Shown here: positions 23,423 through 33,534 of the stretch, one piece after another
Layout of the letters: the number at the start of each line of letters is the position of its first letter
Numbering within the stretch: position 1 is the stretch's first letter
Assembly: GCF_016086655.4 (NCBI RefSeq)
Contig: NC_052132.2
Location: 6,636,805-6,700,804, forward strand
Direction of reading: 5' to 3'
Source of the DNA: Lepeophtheirus salmonis
Lineage: Eukaryota > Arthropoda > Copepoda > Siphonostomatoida > Caligidae
DNA length: 64,000 nucleotides
Position numbers and translations under genes: made by a program
The notes under the pieces: model-generated
What the model saw: the letters and a program-made list of their open reading frames with translations, nothing else
Database searches by the model: none
Told to the model about the DNA's origin: nothing

Positions 23423-23732
23423 CGTCCGACAATTTATTTTTATTTTTCTGACAACCTGAATTTCTCACCCACGATCCAAGTAGTTTAATTTCGATTGAAG
23501 TTCGGAAATTGGCCAGCCTTTTCCTATAGTACCTTCATAAGGACTCAGTATTTATGTCTTTCCATCTTTAATATTTAATCCCGATATGTATGAAAAAATT
23601 ATTTTTGCATAAAATGCAAAATCATTTTATGCATTCATTCTTCACACCTTAATTCAACTAAAGTGCTGGAGTATATTTCATAGATACTCCATAAAAATTG
23701 AAGTGTGTCAAAGAATTCATATTTCATTTATA

Positions 23733-24334
23733 CACAGATTGGTCCACTAATATCTAAACAATTTGAATTTTAAACTTCAACAAGATATCATTTATTAATT
23801 ACCAATATAATTTTAACAAAATTAATACTATAAAAGTGTGTGTCTGAGCTCTTTGGATCATTAATGTAACCGCTCATAACAGAAATGAGTACTTCCAAGC
23901 GGTAGCCATCATAGACACTTCAGCTCATTACATCTTTTCTGTGCATGTCGAGGGGGTTACTATCAGGGGTGTAAGGGGCCAAAAGAGTAAAAAAAGATTT
24001 AAAAGGAACTGATACTATTAATTTAAAAGAGTCTTGCAACAGAACAGATGTTTTTTTTTTCATTGCTGTTATCAAAATCCACCTCTTCACCCTCATATGG
24101 CTCTTTTCACCCACTTTTTTGATAGCTCCTGCTTAGAGTGTATTCGAATATAAATTCGTCGATCCGTTCAAGTGTCATTTTCTCGACTTGTACATAAGCT
24201 AGATTACTCAGATTTTTTATTTTTACTATAAATTGTTTATACTTGAATATATTGAATTATGAATTAATTTCAAACACTCAACCTTCATTAATTTTTTAAA
24301 TTAGTTAGTAATCAGCTTTCAATGGACCACCTGG
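23733..24334 (-). mobile_element. Mariner family A, copy A4, internally deleted
   Basis: The right end is CCAGGTGGTCCATTGAAAGC (inverted, at 24334 with TA at 24335-24336). The left end is CACAGATTGGTCCACTAATA after TA at 23731-23732. At 602 bp it is the shortest A copy with both ends. The minus-strand frame 24114-23920 gives EKSHMRVKRW, then TSVLLQDSFK and FTLLAPYTPDSNPLD. It joins the HTH flank to the third-Asp region at the same place as A2 and A3. The extreme C-terminus is reduced to GYINDP. It cannot encode an active transposase. Confidence 0.75.
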
Positions 24335-24336
24335 TA

Positions 24337-25239
24337 TTACACCATTAAATGAAATATGGTTAGAATTGATTAAAAAAAGGTCATTGGTTTGCCCAAATAA
24401 AAGTCATTCAAAAAATACACAAAAACATTATTTTTCAATATATTTTTTTGAAACATTATTTGAAAAAAGGAAAGGGCCCCCAGATTTATCTTTTCTTGAG
24501 ATCCCGCTCACTCTGAAACTGGCCATCACATTTTATCGAGAAAATGGGAAAATGTATATCAAAGATGGGCAATAGTGCTTACTTCAGAGGGGGAAGTTTA
24601 CACAACAGCAAACTATTATCAAATAATGAACCAAAAAGAAGAAAGAGTATACGCAACGCCTGTTTTTCTTTTTCTATTTTGAACAGTAGTTTATTTCATT
24701 ACAAATATGTCAACTTGAGTCATATTCGGTCTAGCTTTAGTTATAGTAGAGAGTCAAAAGAAAAAGGAAATGTAATAAAATAACGCTATAAAAACCTGTT
24801 AACAAAAAATATAGAAGCTATGCACAGCCTAAAAATATCTCTAAGGAAAAATAATTCTTGCAATAAAAGTAGGTAAAAACATTATATACTTTTTGAAACA
24901 TCTATGTGTAGTTTTACAATAGAGAATACGCAAGAGGAGCACCGCTTTGTATATAAAATCTGGTGTACCTTTATGGTAATGGCGTTTATAAGCTTTTCTT
25001 CATTTCCACTGTAAAAGGCTATAAAAGGGGTTCTCTTCAAATGATAAAATCCGTAATTTTTCGTTCAGAAGATTTCCTGTGGCTTATTGATTCGACAGAA
25101 AGAACGCTTTTGTTTTTCTCCGATAAACAAATTGGCTCTTACCTCTAGGGTACCAGAAAGGATCCGCTATTTAGGCCATATCTCTGCGACAGACAAAAAC
25201 GAATTTTTGAGAACATTCAGTCCTTTCTTGACGGGGAGG
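24337..25239. other. Intergenic DNA, nothing recognised
   Basis: Several open frames of 61-79 codons on + (24366-25148) have no motif and no coding-like composition. Confidence 0.4.
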
Positions 25240-25671
25240 TTAATTTTTCCTTCGATCTATATAGCCGATGAAAGGAGTCAATGTTGATATCTGATTGTTT
25301 TTTCTCAGTTCAGAAGCAGCCGTAGAGGTTAATTGAAAACGATAAGGCGCTGCAGGTCTCAGAACCTTTACGAACTTCCTGAAAATTACTCCAAAACGTT
25401 TAAAGTCCTTTTTGTTAATTAGGCTACTTGAGCCATAAGTTTCGGCACCAATGGTTGCAACTCCAATGTCGCAAATGGAATCTTTGGTTGGCAATTCCCA
25501 CTTGAAAGACGTTTCATCTGAAATGATTATTTCACAAACATTTTCTGGGAGTGCTTGCAGTCTATCTGAATATTTGGACAACTTATGGAGTACTACTCTG
25601 AGGCCGGCTGTAGCATCATCCGAGTATTTCCTCCCCGTGAATCCGGAAAAGAATGGTCCAATTAGTAGCAT
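25240..25671 (-). CDS. Orphan ORF, function unknown
   Basis: The frame has 143 codons from its first Met (open four codons further upstream, to a TAA), the second longest ATG-to-stop frame on the minus strand. Composition is more protein-like than in neighbouring AT-driven frames, with balanced charge and segments such as LPENVCEIIISDETSFKWEL and YRFQLTSTAASELRKNNQIS. I see no signal peptide, membrane segment or familiar motif. The sequence before the Met lacks a convincing acceptor. It could be a gene exon, a retroelement fragment or a chance frame. The word SDETSFKW loosely recalls the DDE-family first-Asp block (SDExxF), but nothing else of a transposase is visible. Confidence 0.35.
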   Translation of the reverse strand: MLLIGPFFSGFTGRKYSDDATAGLRVVLHKLSKYSDRLQALPENVCEIIISDETSFKWELPTKDSICDIGVATIGAETYGSSSLINKKDFKRFGVIFRKFVKVLRPAAPYRFQLTSTAASELRKNNQISTLTPFIGYIDRRKN

Positions 25672-25691
25672 ATACCAGTTTTTTTGTTAGA

Positions 25692-26426
25692 TTAAAGTTG
25701 CAGCTGGATAGTATATGGTTAAATTTTAAATTCAGAAAGAACACAAAATCAACTCCATCCTGATGTGATGTGCCAACAATAAAACTGATCCCAACTAATG
25801 TAGCATCATTTGAAAGAGTTATTTAAGCTATCATAAATGAAGTATGAATTAGCCTATTAGGTCTTAGGGTTATCCATAAATTGGATTTTTTTCTTGTCGA
25901 TAGGTACACTTTTCTTCGCCTTTTTTTAAACACACTGTACTTATCTTTTGTTTGGAAGGCCATGTACCATAACATTTGAAATATGAAGCTTATAATTTAT
26001 TATTTGTTGTTCACATCCAGTATCTTAGATTGTGTCCACAAAGAACATATTCATAATGAATTCGCCTCACTTACTCCTACGTCTTTTAAACTATCATATT
26101 TCTTAATTACATGCAAATGCATAAAGTCTTTTCAAAAATGAATTATTCTCTGTCATTTACTTAAAAAAACAAGTCTACATATTTATTCCCTTGTCCTATA
26201 CTGCATTCAGTATGCAATGAGAAGAATAATAAGAACAGCACAAATTATTAGAGTTGTAAAAAATATGAACCTAGTTAACAAAAAAAGTAAAAAAATAGAC
26301 GTGGTAGCCCTGACAATTTGAAGAATGTTCTTTTGAGATAACTTTCATTTCATTGATATAACAGAAACCGGATTGAACATTTGCGTGTGCGCATACATGA
26401 CGATTTGTCGCAGAGGTATAATTGTG
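25692..26426. other. Intergenic DNA, nothing recognised
   Basis: AT-rich, no gene or repeat recognised. Confidence 0.4.
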
Positions 26427-26640
26427 AGTCCTTATTAAACTCAGATTATAATTGAGGATCAAGATCCGAGAAATTTTCGCCTATGTCCTTGTTTATTTCC
26501 TTTTCATATCCCCTTCTCGTCAAAGCTATTTGTAGGTTATCTAATGAAACGTTATTAGAGTTAAGTTTCTCTCCTATAAAACATTTTTTAAATGGTACGG
26601 GATACTATGTTGGTTTTCAGTTTTTTTTTTAAGATAGCCA
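26427..26640 (+). repeat. Dispersed repeat R1 copy
   Basis: GAGTCCTTATTAAACTCAGATTATAATTGAGGATC, then TCGCCTATGTCCTTGTTTATTTCC, AAGTTTCTCTCCTATAAAACAT and GGGATACTATGTTGGTTTTCAG follow the R1 order. Confidence 0.55.
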
Positions 26641-27389
26641 AAATACTTCCGATTAGTATTAATGCTAATAATATTCTCATTTATGATAATGTTAAACTCT
26701 TCCTTAAACAATGTCAGAACATTTATTTATTTCATTTTTATCCCCCCTCCTATCTAATATAAGATCGTTTTTCGGCCTCCCACTCTCAAAACGATGTTGT
26801 TATTTGTTAGCTCCCCCTCCCCCCTTTTATTAAGTTATCGTTAGAATCATTAAATATTTTTTTACCGCTGATTATCAATATTACGATAATTTATAGTTAA
26901 TAGTGTATACATACATAAAAATTTTCGTCAGCTCTATAAGTGTATTATCAATGTATTAGGTTTTAAGCAGATGAAATCTCAATAAACGTATGTACTATAA
27001 CAAAAAAAAAATATTTTTCGAAAGTTTAAGAACTTTGAACGCATAAAATCATTGATAGAATTCCAAAATCTAGATATCCAAGTTGATTGAAAATATTGAC
27101 AAAGGACGTTGAATTTTGGAGGAAAACAAATAATTTATATTTTGTAATCAAACTGACAGATGGCTTAAAATTTTTTTATCATTAGTTCCTTACTAAAAAG
27201 TTCATTAGAGCATTTATTTTAAATTTGGTCTTTATAAATATTTTATATGATGACATGTTTTATTTATTTTGCTCTGGCCTTTTTTACATATATTTTTTTC
27301 TTTTAATTACATTTCTTTTGATATAATAAATACATAAACTGTGATAAAACGTAGAAATGAATAAAAAAATATCAATGATAAAGCATTGT
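26641..27389. other. AT-rich intergenic DNA
   Basis: Includes a C-rich patch (26745-26826) in otherwise A/T sequence. Nothing else recognised. Confidence 0.4.
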
Positions 27390-28135
27390 TAAATGTTGAT
27401 AATTAATGCTCTTCTCCAATTTTCTACAATTGGCAAAACATCATCTAAATTATTTTCTTGGGCAAAATCGGGATGACTTTTATCATTCGTATGATATGAT
27501 TTAAGGTGACACTTCATTGCAGTGTGGGAATGCCATGATAAATTATATTTGAACAAATACATTCTTTAATTTTGAGTGTATTGAAGGGCAGTAGGACTCC
27601 ATTTTTGTTTTCTATTGAATCCCATTTGGTTCAAAAAGACACTTTTGCAGAGACAAGAAATTGAAATTTGACATATTCTCAAAATATAATGGTGGTTCTA
27701 CAATTTCAAATCCACTTGGGCTATACTTGTAGTTTAAAGGAAGCGATAAAAATTTGTCCGGAAGAACAGGATTCCGATTGGTCTGAAAAGGCTCAAAGCA
27801 TTTTTTGACGAAGGATTTAACTATTTGCAATTCATAACGTGATTGTAATAAATGTATTGAAAGCCATTTAGTACTTGGCACCCCAAGATTAAATTCAGAG
27901 CCTTTTTTAAGTGTGAATCAGTTAATTTAATAATTATGAATGACGGTGTTTCACCAAACTTTAGAGAGAGCTTCAAATGCAGTAATATTTTTTTCCCCTC
28001 AAGTTCAGGAATAATAGTTTTTCGTGATTCATTCAGATGATACCCATAGGTGTCATGGGGTATAATTATACCAGATAAGTTGGTGGTTAATTTTGATATC
28101 CTCCAAAAGCTTTCGTAATATTTATTATCTCTCAT
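27390..28135 (-). pseudogene. Frameshifted reading frame of a probable multicopy, transposon-like gene
   Basis: Two long minus frames overlap by about 60 bp in different phases. 28135-27821 reads SFWRISKLTTNLSGIIIPHD then FIIIKLTDSHLKKALNLIL. 27881-27612 continues PSTKWLSIHLLQSRYELQIV and FEPFQTNRNPVLPDKFLSLP. Further on, after another frame change, KYNLSWHSHTAMKCHLKSYH (about 27545-27490) resembles a zinc-finger-like C/H segment, and the frame ends near 27390. Together they look like one protein of over 230 residues damaged by at least two frameshifts. I have a general impression of similar uncharacterised proteins that recur many times in invertebrate genomes, but cannot name a family. Confidence 0.45.
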
Positions 28136-28261
28136 AATAGTCGTCTCTCCTATTCATGATGGTTTTTAAACAATAAATATATATATATAAACTCCTTTGA
28201 ATTTAACTCTCCAACTAATTATTTCTAAAATGCTAATACAACATTGTTATTCCCTTACTAG

Positions 28262-28459
28262 AGAAACCTCCTCAAAACATAATGTTTCCAACCCCATGTT
28301 TGACGATATGGATGGCGTTCCTAGGGTTATACTCAGCATTTTTCTTCCTAAAAACGCTTTTTTGTTTCCTCCATATAATGTTTTCCACTGTTTCAACAAA
28401 CCTACCATTAAACTAACAAAATCGGAATAGGGATCAAATATATATTTTCTCCACTAGTG
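28262..28459 (-). mobile_element. Tc1-like transposon fragment with one terminal inverted repeat
   Basis: Minus strand, right to left: TA, then CACTAGTGGAGAAAATATAT and TTTGATCCC, then GATTTTGTTAGTTTAATGGT and AGGTTTGTTGAAACAGTG, an arrangement like the ends of fish-type Tc1 elements. Coding sequence follows at once: NIIWRKQKSVFRKKNAEYNP and NAIHIVKHGVGNIMF. This corresponds to the VWRKxxxAxxxKNxxPTVKHGGGSVMVWG block of Tc1 transposases. The N-terminal half and the C-terminus are missing, so the element is a short recombinant remnant. Confidence 0.65.
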
Positions 28460-28461
28460 TA

Positions 28462-29394
28462 CATGATATTTTGTATGAGTGGGTGTTCTATTTCAGCATA
28501 TTTCCCGAATTATTATTTCATATAAGTCTCTAAAAAAACAAGTAGACAAATATATAAATGAAATTATAACCAACATACAAAAGTGATTATAAATATGAGT
28601 TAAGTCTAAAAAAAAAGGAAAACAAACATTCACATATGCACCTACTTACACTATTTTCATCATTAGCGAACAAAAATTATACTTGTATATTTTGCAAAAT
28701 ATTCCCCATAATTATCTTATTTTAATATAATTTTTTGGCAAATAATTAATCTAATATTTGGTACTTATTAGTATTAATAAAATAGTTGATGATACAATGG
28801 TAAAAATTTGTTTAGTAATTACTTAATTATTACATCCTCTTTTGTGAGTTCGTTTGTAAGCTGGATTAAAAAAAAAGTTACAAATTGTGCTGGTGAAACT
28901 GTGTAAAAAGTTACATTTTTATATCTTAAAATTGAAATACTATAAAATTTTGAAAGGTGCTTAAAGCGCAAAATCCACCATAATTTTAAATAAATTGAGA
29001 CATAAAGCTCAAATTGAATTTGAGAGGTCAAGGTTACATAGAACCTTGAAAATACATAATTGACTTTAACTTTTGATCCAATTTGGTCCTTAAAGATTAT
29101 TTCTATACTGATTTAGATCAATATTTCGGTTGAGTCACCTGTCTCAGACCGTGGCTCAATTATTTCTGGTTTCCCTGATTTGAACAAATGGGCAAACATG
29201 TTAAATGTAATTCCAAATGTTCTGTTTGCCTGTTCTTTCTTTAATTTACTTTGTTATATAATAGAATAAATCATTTAACTAAAAAAATAAATATAGGTTA
29301 AGTATTATATTGTATTATAACGTAAATGTGAATACTTTTTGCAAGGTATGTGCAATGCTCTTAATATATATCTTATTTAGTTTAATAAACCATC
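28462..29394. other. AT-rich intergenic DNA
   Basis: Nothing recognised. The minus frame 28819-29031 has no motif. Confidence 0.4.
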
Positions 29395-29560
29395 GACATT
29401 TTTAGGAAATAATCTAAGGACTGACAGTCAATGACCAGCCCCAAGAACTGACAGCCTTAAGACTGGAATGGACTCAATAATTATGGGCCGTCACAACACT
29501 AGTAACAAAAGCCCATGAGAAACCCTACCTCGTATCTCCACCACAGTTAGCAGGGTTACA
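29395..29560. repeat. Dispersed repeat R3 copy
   Basis: AAGGACTGACAGTCAATGACC, AAGAACTGACAGCC, AAGACTGGAATGGACTC and CACAACACTAGT match the R3 vocabulary at 22341-22640. Confidence 0.45.
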
Positions 29561-29659
29561 TACTAAGTATATATTAAACAATTACACATACAATGAAACA
29601 CTTTAAACTACCAGATAAAGAAATATATATATTTTTCTAGCTATCCCTGTTTAAACTTT

Positions 29660-29713
29660 GTAAAACATCATTGTACCGATGTTCACCATTCGAAAATACA
29701 AATGATGTTTTAC
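29660..29713. repeat. Inverted repeat with 21-nt loop
   Basis: GTAAAACATCATTGTA (29660-29675) pairs with TACAAATGATGTTTTAC (29697-29713), with one extra base in the right arm. It lies about 320 bp before the first visible GST exon, inside its presumed intron. Confidence 0.6.
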
Positions 29714-30033
29714 ACAATTTATCTGTAAAATCGGTCTTGATCGAATTTTAAATATGATTGATTATTTTTTAGATTGATCTCGACTGAATATTTCCTTTCA
29801 ACTGATTTTTTTTGTAAAAAGTATTACAATACTCTCAAACCTGGCGTATGATTTCCAGACCGAAACCCATCACTACTAATTATGCTTACATCTATATTAT
29901 TTTATCCATATATTTATATTTGATCTCTTAATAGGGTAGACATGGTATTATAAAACATGTTTAGGATATATAAAGATATTTATTGTTATAGCAAATTAAT
30001 TCAGTGTGTTGATATCTTTTTTTTTTCTTTTAG

Positions 30034-30187
30034 TCGAGCTATTATGAGCTATCTAGTCAATAAATATGGGGATACGAAGTCTTCAACATCTAGTCTGTAT
30101 CCTAAAGATCCTAAATTACGAGCCATTGTGGACAGAATACTCTTTTTTGACATCGGAACCCTTTACAAAAATATAATCGATTATTTC
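30034..30187 (+). CDS. Glutathione S-transferase, exon encoding the start of the C-terminal domain
   Basis: GSTs conjugate reduced glutathione to electrophiles in the cytosol; delta/epsilon-type enzymes serve detoxification in arthropods. The acceptor TTTTTTTTCTTTTAG ends at 30033 and the donor GTAAGA starts at 30188. The exon completes a split serine codon and reads RAIMSYLVNKYG, LYPKDPKLRAIVDR, then ILFFDIGTLYKNIIDYF. SRAIMSYLVNKYG is the end of the thioredoxin-like N-terminal domain (helix after the cis-Pro and SR motif). LYPKDPKxRAxVD and FDxGTLY are typical of the first helices of the C-terminal domain in delta-class GSTs. The glutathione-binding N-terminal exons (roughly 65 residues) were not found upstream in the window. 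Assignment to GST is firm; class is inferred. Confidence 0.93.
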
Positions 30188-30711
30188 GTAAGATTTTTAT
30201 ATCCTAAATCTTTTTTTCTCTTTACATTATAGTTGTTGATGTAATGCAAAATCTTTAAAACTTTTTACAAGTATTTGAAAGTTTTAAAGTTTTTTCAATA
30301 CTATGATGATTCTATTTTATACGTCTGGTCCCACACTACTTCATAATTGGTTTATGGCAAACTGGTTCTTTCACGGGCTTTCAAAAAATAAGAGAGTAAC
30401 AAATTTCAAAATACATTTGATTCAAAAATAATTTATTAACTTATATACAGGTATGAACTTAAATATTAAAGATGGGCCAATACGAATTATGTCTACTTAT
30501 TTTCCTATTATCGTTGTAATCATGATTCTTGTCTGTAATTGAGACTGTTATTTAAAAAATGGTATACGATACATTTATTGGCATTAAAACCATTAGAAAC
30601 GTTGGTATCAAAAGATAAAATTGAATTAAAATATTATTTTAAAGATTGTTAACTATAATCACACACCATGATTCCAAGTGGCATTTAAAATCAGTTACCA
30701 TACTTCACCTA

Positions 30712-31240
30712 CATGGTAGTCCTTTTAAATCTGTACACTTACTCATTCAATAATGAATGAAAGTTGAGTGTTCGAAACTTATACATATTTAGATATATTA
30801 AAACATAAAGAGTTAGTTACAAAACTAAAAAAAAAATTGGACACTCTAGCTTACGCAAAAGTCAAGAAAATGCCACTTGAACGTGATCGACCAACATCCA
30901 TTTGTGTACTCCCAGGAGTGTATCGTCTCCAGGACCACTGTCTACACCATCAGTAAGTCTGAAACGCTGGAGAAGAAGAAGGGGGTTGTCAAAAGGGCCA
31001 AACTGGTTCCGGAGGAGTTAAAGAAAACAGCCCAGGTCAATACCCTCAAGTCTATGAGGACCCATACAAGAGATCTGGGGATTTCATCCAGGACTGTAAA
31101 GAGAGCTATAAAAAAAGGGAGTGGAAAGAGCCTTAAGATGGGTGGAGAGGCCATTTTTGAAAGCCTCAAAGCAAATGTCAACCAGCACTGCGACGCCATG
31201 ACAGATGCCTTTTTATGGATTTTATATGAAATAATTGCGA
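30712..31240 (+). mobile_element. Mariner family A, copy A5, with a different internal deletion
   Basis: After TA (30710-30711) the 5' end CATGGTAGTCCTTTTAAATC begins. MPLERDRPTSICVLPGV (from 30871) is the family A N-terminus. LGISSRTVKRAIKKGSGKSL, in a 133-codon open frame (30877-31278), is the HTH region. The frame then jumps from MGGEAIFE to LKANVNQHCDAMTDAF, which is C-terminal transposase beyond the third Asp. The deletion is thus larger than, and distinct from, that of A2-A4. No 3' inverted end was found. It lies inside the first visible GST intron. Confidence 0.7.
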
Positions 31241-32225
31241 TATATACCCTTTCCAACGTAGCTGCTTGTAATTTATAACACAAATTTTCAAGACCACTTT
31301 AATGTACGTAGTAAAGCAGAATGAAAAATAAAAACTACTTTTCGTAAATTATACATATTCAGCTTCACTATTGGGAATGTTTTTTTTTGAATCCAAACGA
31401 TTATAGACTTACTTACGAATAGACAATTGACAAGAGTTAAAATTATCATATTGCTAGAAAATTGTCTTGATATTACTGTTTTTTTATATGCTGAAGTTGA
31501 ATTTTGGTAGATTTTAATGTGATATATCGGGTAAGTTGACACACTTCCATTTTCTAACAAGTTTCCATGTTTTAATACTTCCACTCTTTTCAAGAATAAC
31601 TTCCAACTAGATCTGTATTGATACCATAGAGATTAAATACATGGAGTTATGATACTGAGAAATAGCAAGGGAAATTCTCTGACTTCTAAACAGTAGTCGA
31701 GAAAAAAAAGATAATTGACCAAAACAATCGAAAGGATAATATTTCCTGCAATAATGAAGATCCAAAAAAAATTATTGTATTAGTATTGCCTTTCTAAAAA
31801 GTATTCAAGTTTTCAATTTATTGATGATCATGTCTTTGATTCAAATCCTAAATGAAACCATATATTTGCACTAACTAAACCTATTTCAAAATTTATGCAA
31901 GTATAAAATTATATCATTGGGGAAAATGTGAAAGTAAGAAAATTCAAGAGACCATAGATCTATTGACCTATCTAAATTCATATAATTATGCAAATAAATT
32001 ATTATTATTACAATAAATATTTAAAGAAATAAAAATATCATTGCGTCACCTATGTTTTTAACATACCTAATTATTCGAATTAGAATGTTGTAGTCAACTA
32101 TTTCTTTTTTCTTGATGGGGTGAACTACTTCGTCACATCATCACTCTATGTATTTGATATCTATGATTAAAGCTCATTGAGAATTATTGCTAAAGTTTTT
32201 TAAAAACATTATACTGCCAGTGTGT
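31241..32225. other. Intronic AT-rich DNA
   Basis: Lies between two visible GST exons. No gene or element recognised. The minus frame 31288-31593 has no motif. Confidence 0.4.
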
Positions 32226-32249
32226 AAAAAAAAAAAAAAAAAAAAAAAA
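32226..32249 (+). repeat. Poly(A) tract, about 24 nt
   Basis: The longest homopolymer in the window. It could be the 3' tail of a retroposed copy, but I could not identify one upstream. Confidence 0.7.
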
Positions 32250-32359
32250 TAAGTAATCGAACATTAATATGGTAACCCGTACAATACTCTACCCCGATTC
32301 ATGAGCAACAGCACTTAATAATCAAATGTTCTTTCCTCAAGTATTAAAGAATGATGATA

Positions 32360-32900
32360 ACGGCTTTGGAAATCGTTTCAATGTAGCAACGAGAGGCCCT
32401 GTTTCAGATTGAAAATCAATTGGTACATGAGTCACTATGTTCAGGCAAACTGGGACTACGGCACGACGAAGAACTGGAGTACCTCAGCCTATCATATCAT
32501 CTGAGAACATTGAGGCAGTAGAAGCTTTATTCTTGCAATTCCTCCGACGTTCTGCGCAAAAACATGCCTTTGTTCATGGAATTTCCGATTGTTCAGTGAG
32601 GCGAATACTGTACGATGCCCTTCATTGCCACCCATACAAGATAGCAAAAGTGCAAGGGTACTCATTATACGTGATTGCACTTTGAGAATGAACGCATGTG
32701 ATGTATTTCTCGAAAACAATCCCCAACAATTGTAACAAAGGCCTTTGAATTAACTGAAAGTCAGGGTGTGGTGTGCAATTTCCTCCACTGGAATTGTTGG
32801 TATTTGGTTTTTTTGAAGAAAATGAGATTACGATCAATTTATACCGGTATGTGAACATCTTAAAAGGAGTTTTTTCTTCGGCAAATGTGACCTAGGGGAT
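32360..32900 (+). mobile_element. Tc3/mariner-type transposase fragment with internal deletion
   Basis: The open frame 32437-32685 reads FRQTGTTARRRTGVPQPI, SSENIEAV, RRSAQKHAFVHGISDCSVRR and HCHPYKIAKVQ. This matches the N-terminal double HTH of a widespread arthropod DDE transposase group (xxTGSVxxxxRxGRPRxx, SARKHAxALGISxRSVRRILHxDLxxHPYK). Downstream and out of frame are VRVWCAISSTGIVGIWFF and PVCEHLKRSFF, the catalytic-domain block (VWCAxSxxGIIGPxFF). The SDExxF first-Asp region between them is deleted. Inactive. Lies in the GST intron. Confidence 0.65.
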
Positions 32901-33534
32901 ATTTTGTTTCGACAGGTTTAATTATTTAGAAATCATAGCTCTTGTTTGATACCATCTTTTCCCTGGACATTGAAAGTTGAATATAAATCAACTGGAACCA
33001 TAAATCGTTTTGAATCATACTTCAAGTTTTATCTTATAGGAAATTGTTAATATTGAGCTATTTACTTCCAATTTTAAATAGGGATTCTTTTTTAAAGAAA
33101 AGTAGGGCATATATATGTCATAATCAATTATGTTATATCATGGAGTTGGGTTTCTGACCACCTGTCTCTATATATATCTTTCAGCTATGATTAATGAATA
33201 CTTACTTCAATCCATAAATATCCCGAAAATACATTTTGAGTATTAAAAATACTAGTTTTGGTATTATATTCAATATGGTTTATTCTCAATAGAGAACCAT
33301 ATCCCAAAAGATTAAAAACGTGTGTCTATATTGTATGTTCTTGTACTATCGGTGTAAGAGCCTAAAATATATTTAAGTATTAACTCAATTATTTAATCTT
33401 ATTATAGATCTTCAGTGAAAAAAATCAAGCAGATTCAGAATATTCACCGACATAGATCAAATTCAAAAAACAACCCAAGGCATTAAATTGATCATTTATC
33501 AATAAAAATGAACATTTCCATTAAATAATAATCT
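32901..33534. other. Intronic AT-rich DNA
   Basis: No gene or repeat recognised. Confidence 0.4.

Noticed and set aside
24366..25287. Cluster of four overlapping + ORFs of 61-79 codons
   Set aside because: Different frames, no motif, no splice-site support, and weak coding composition.
30942..31283. 113-codon minus ORF
   Set aside because: Antisense shadow of the mariner A5 reading frame.
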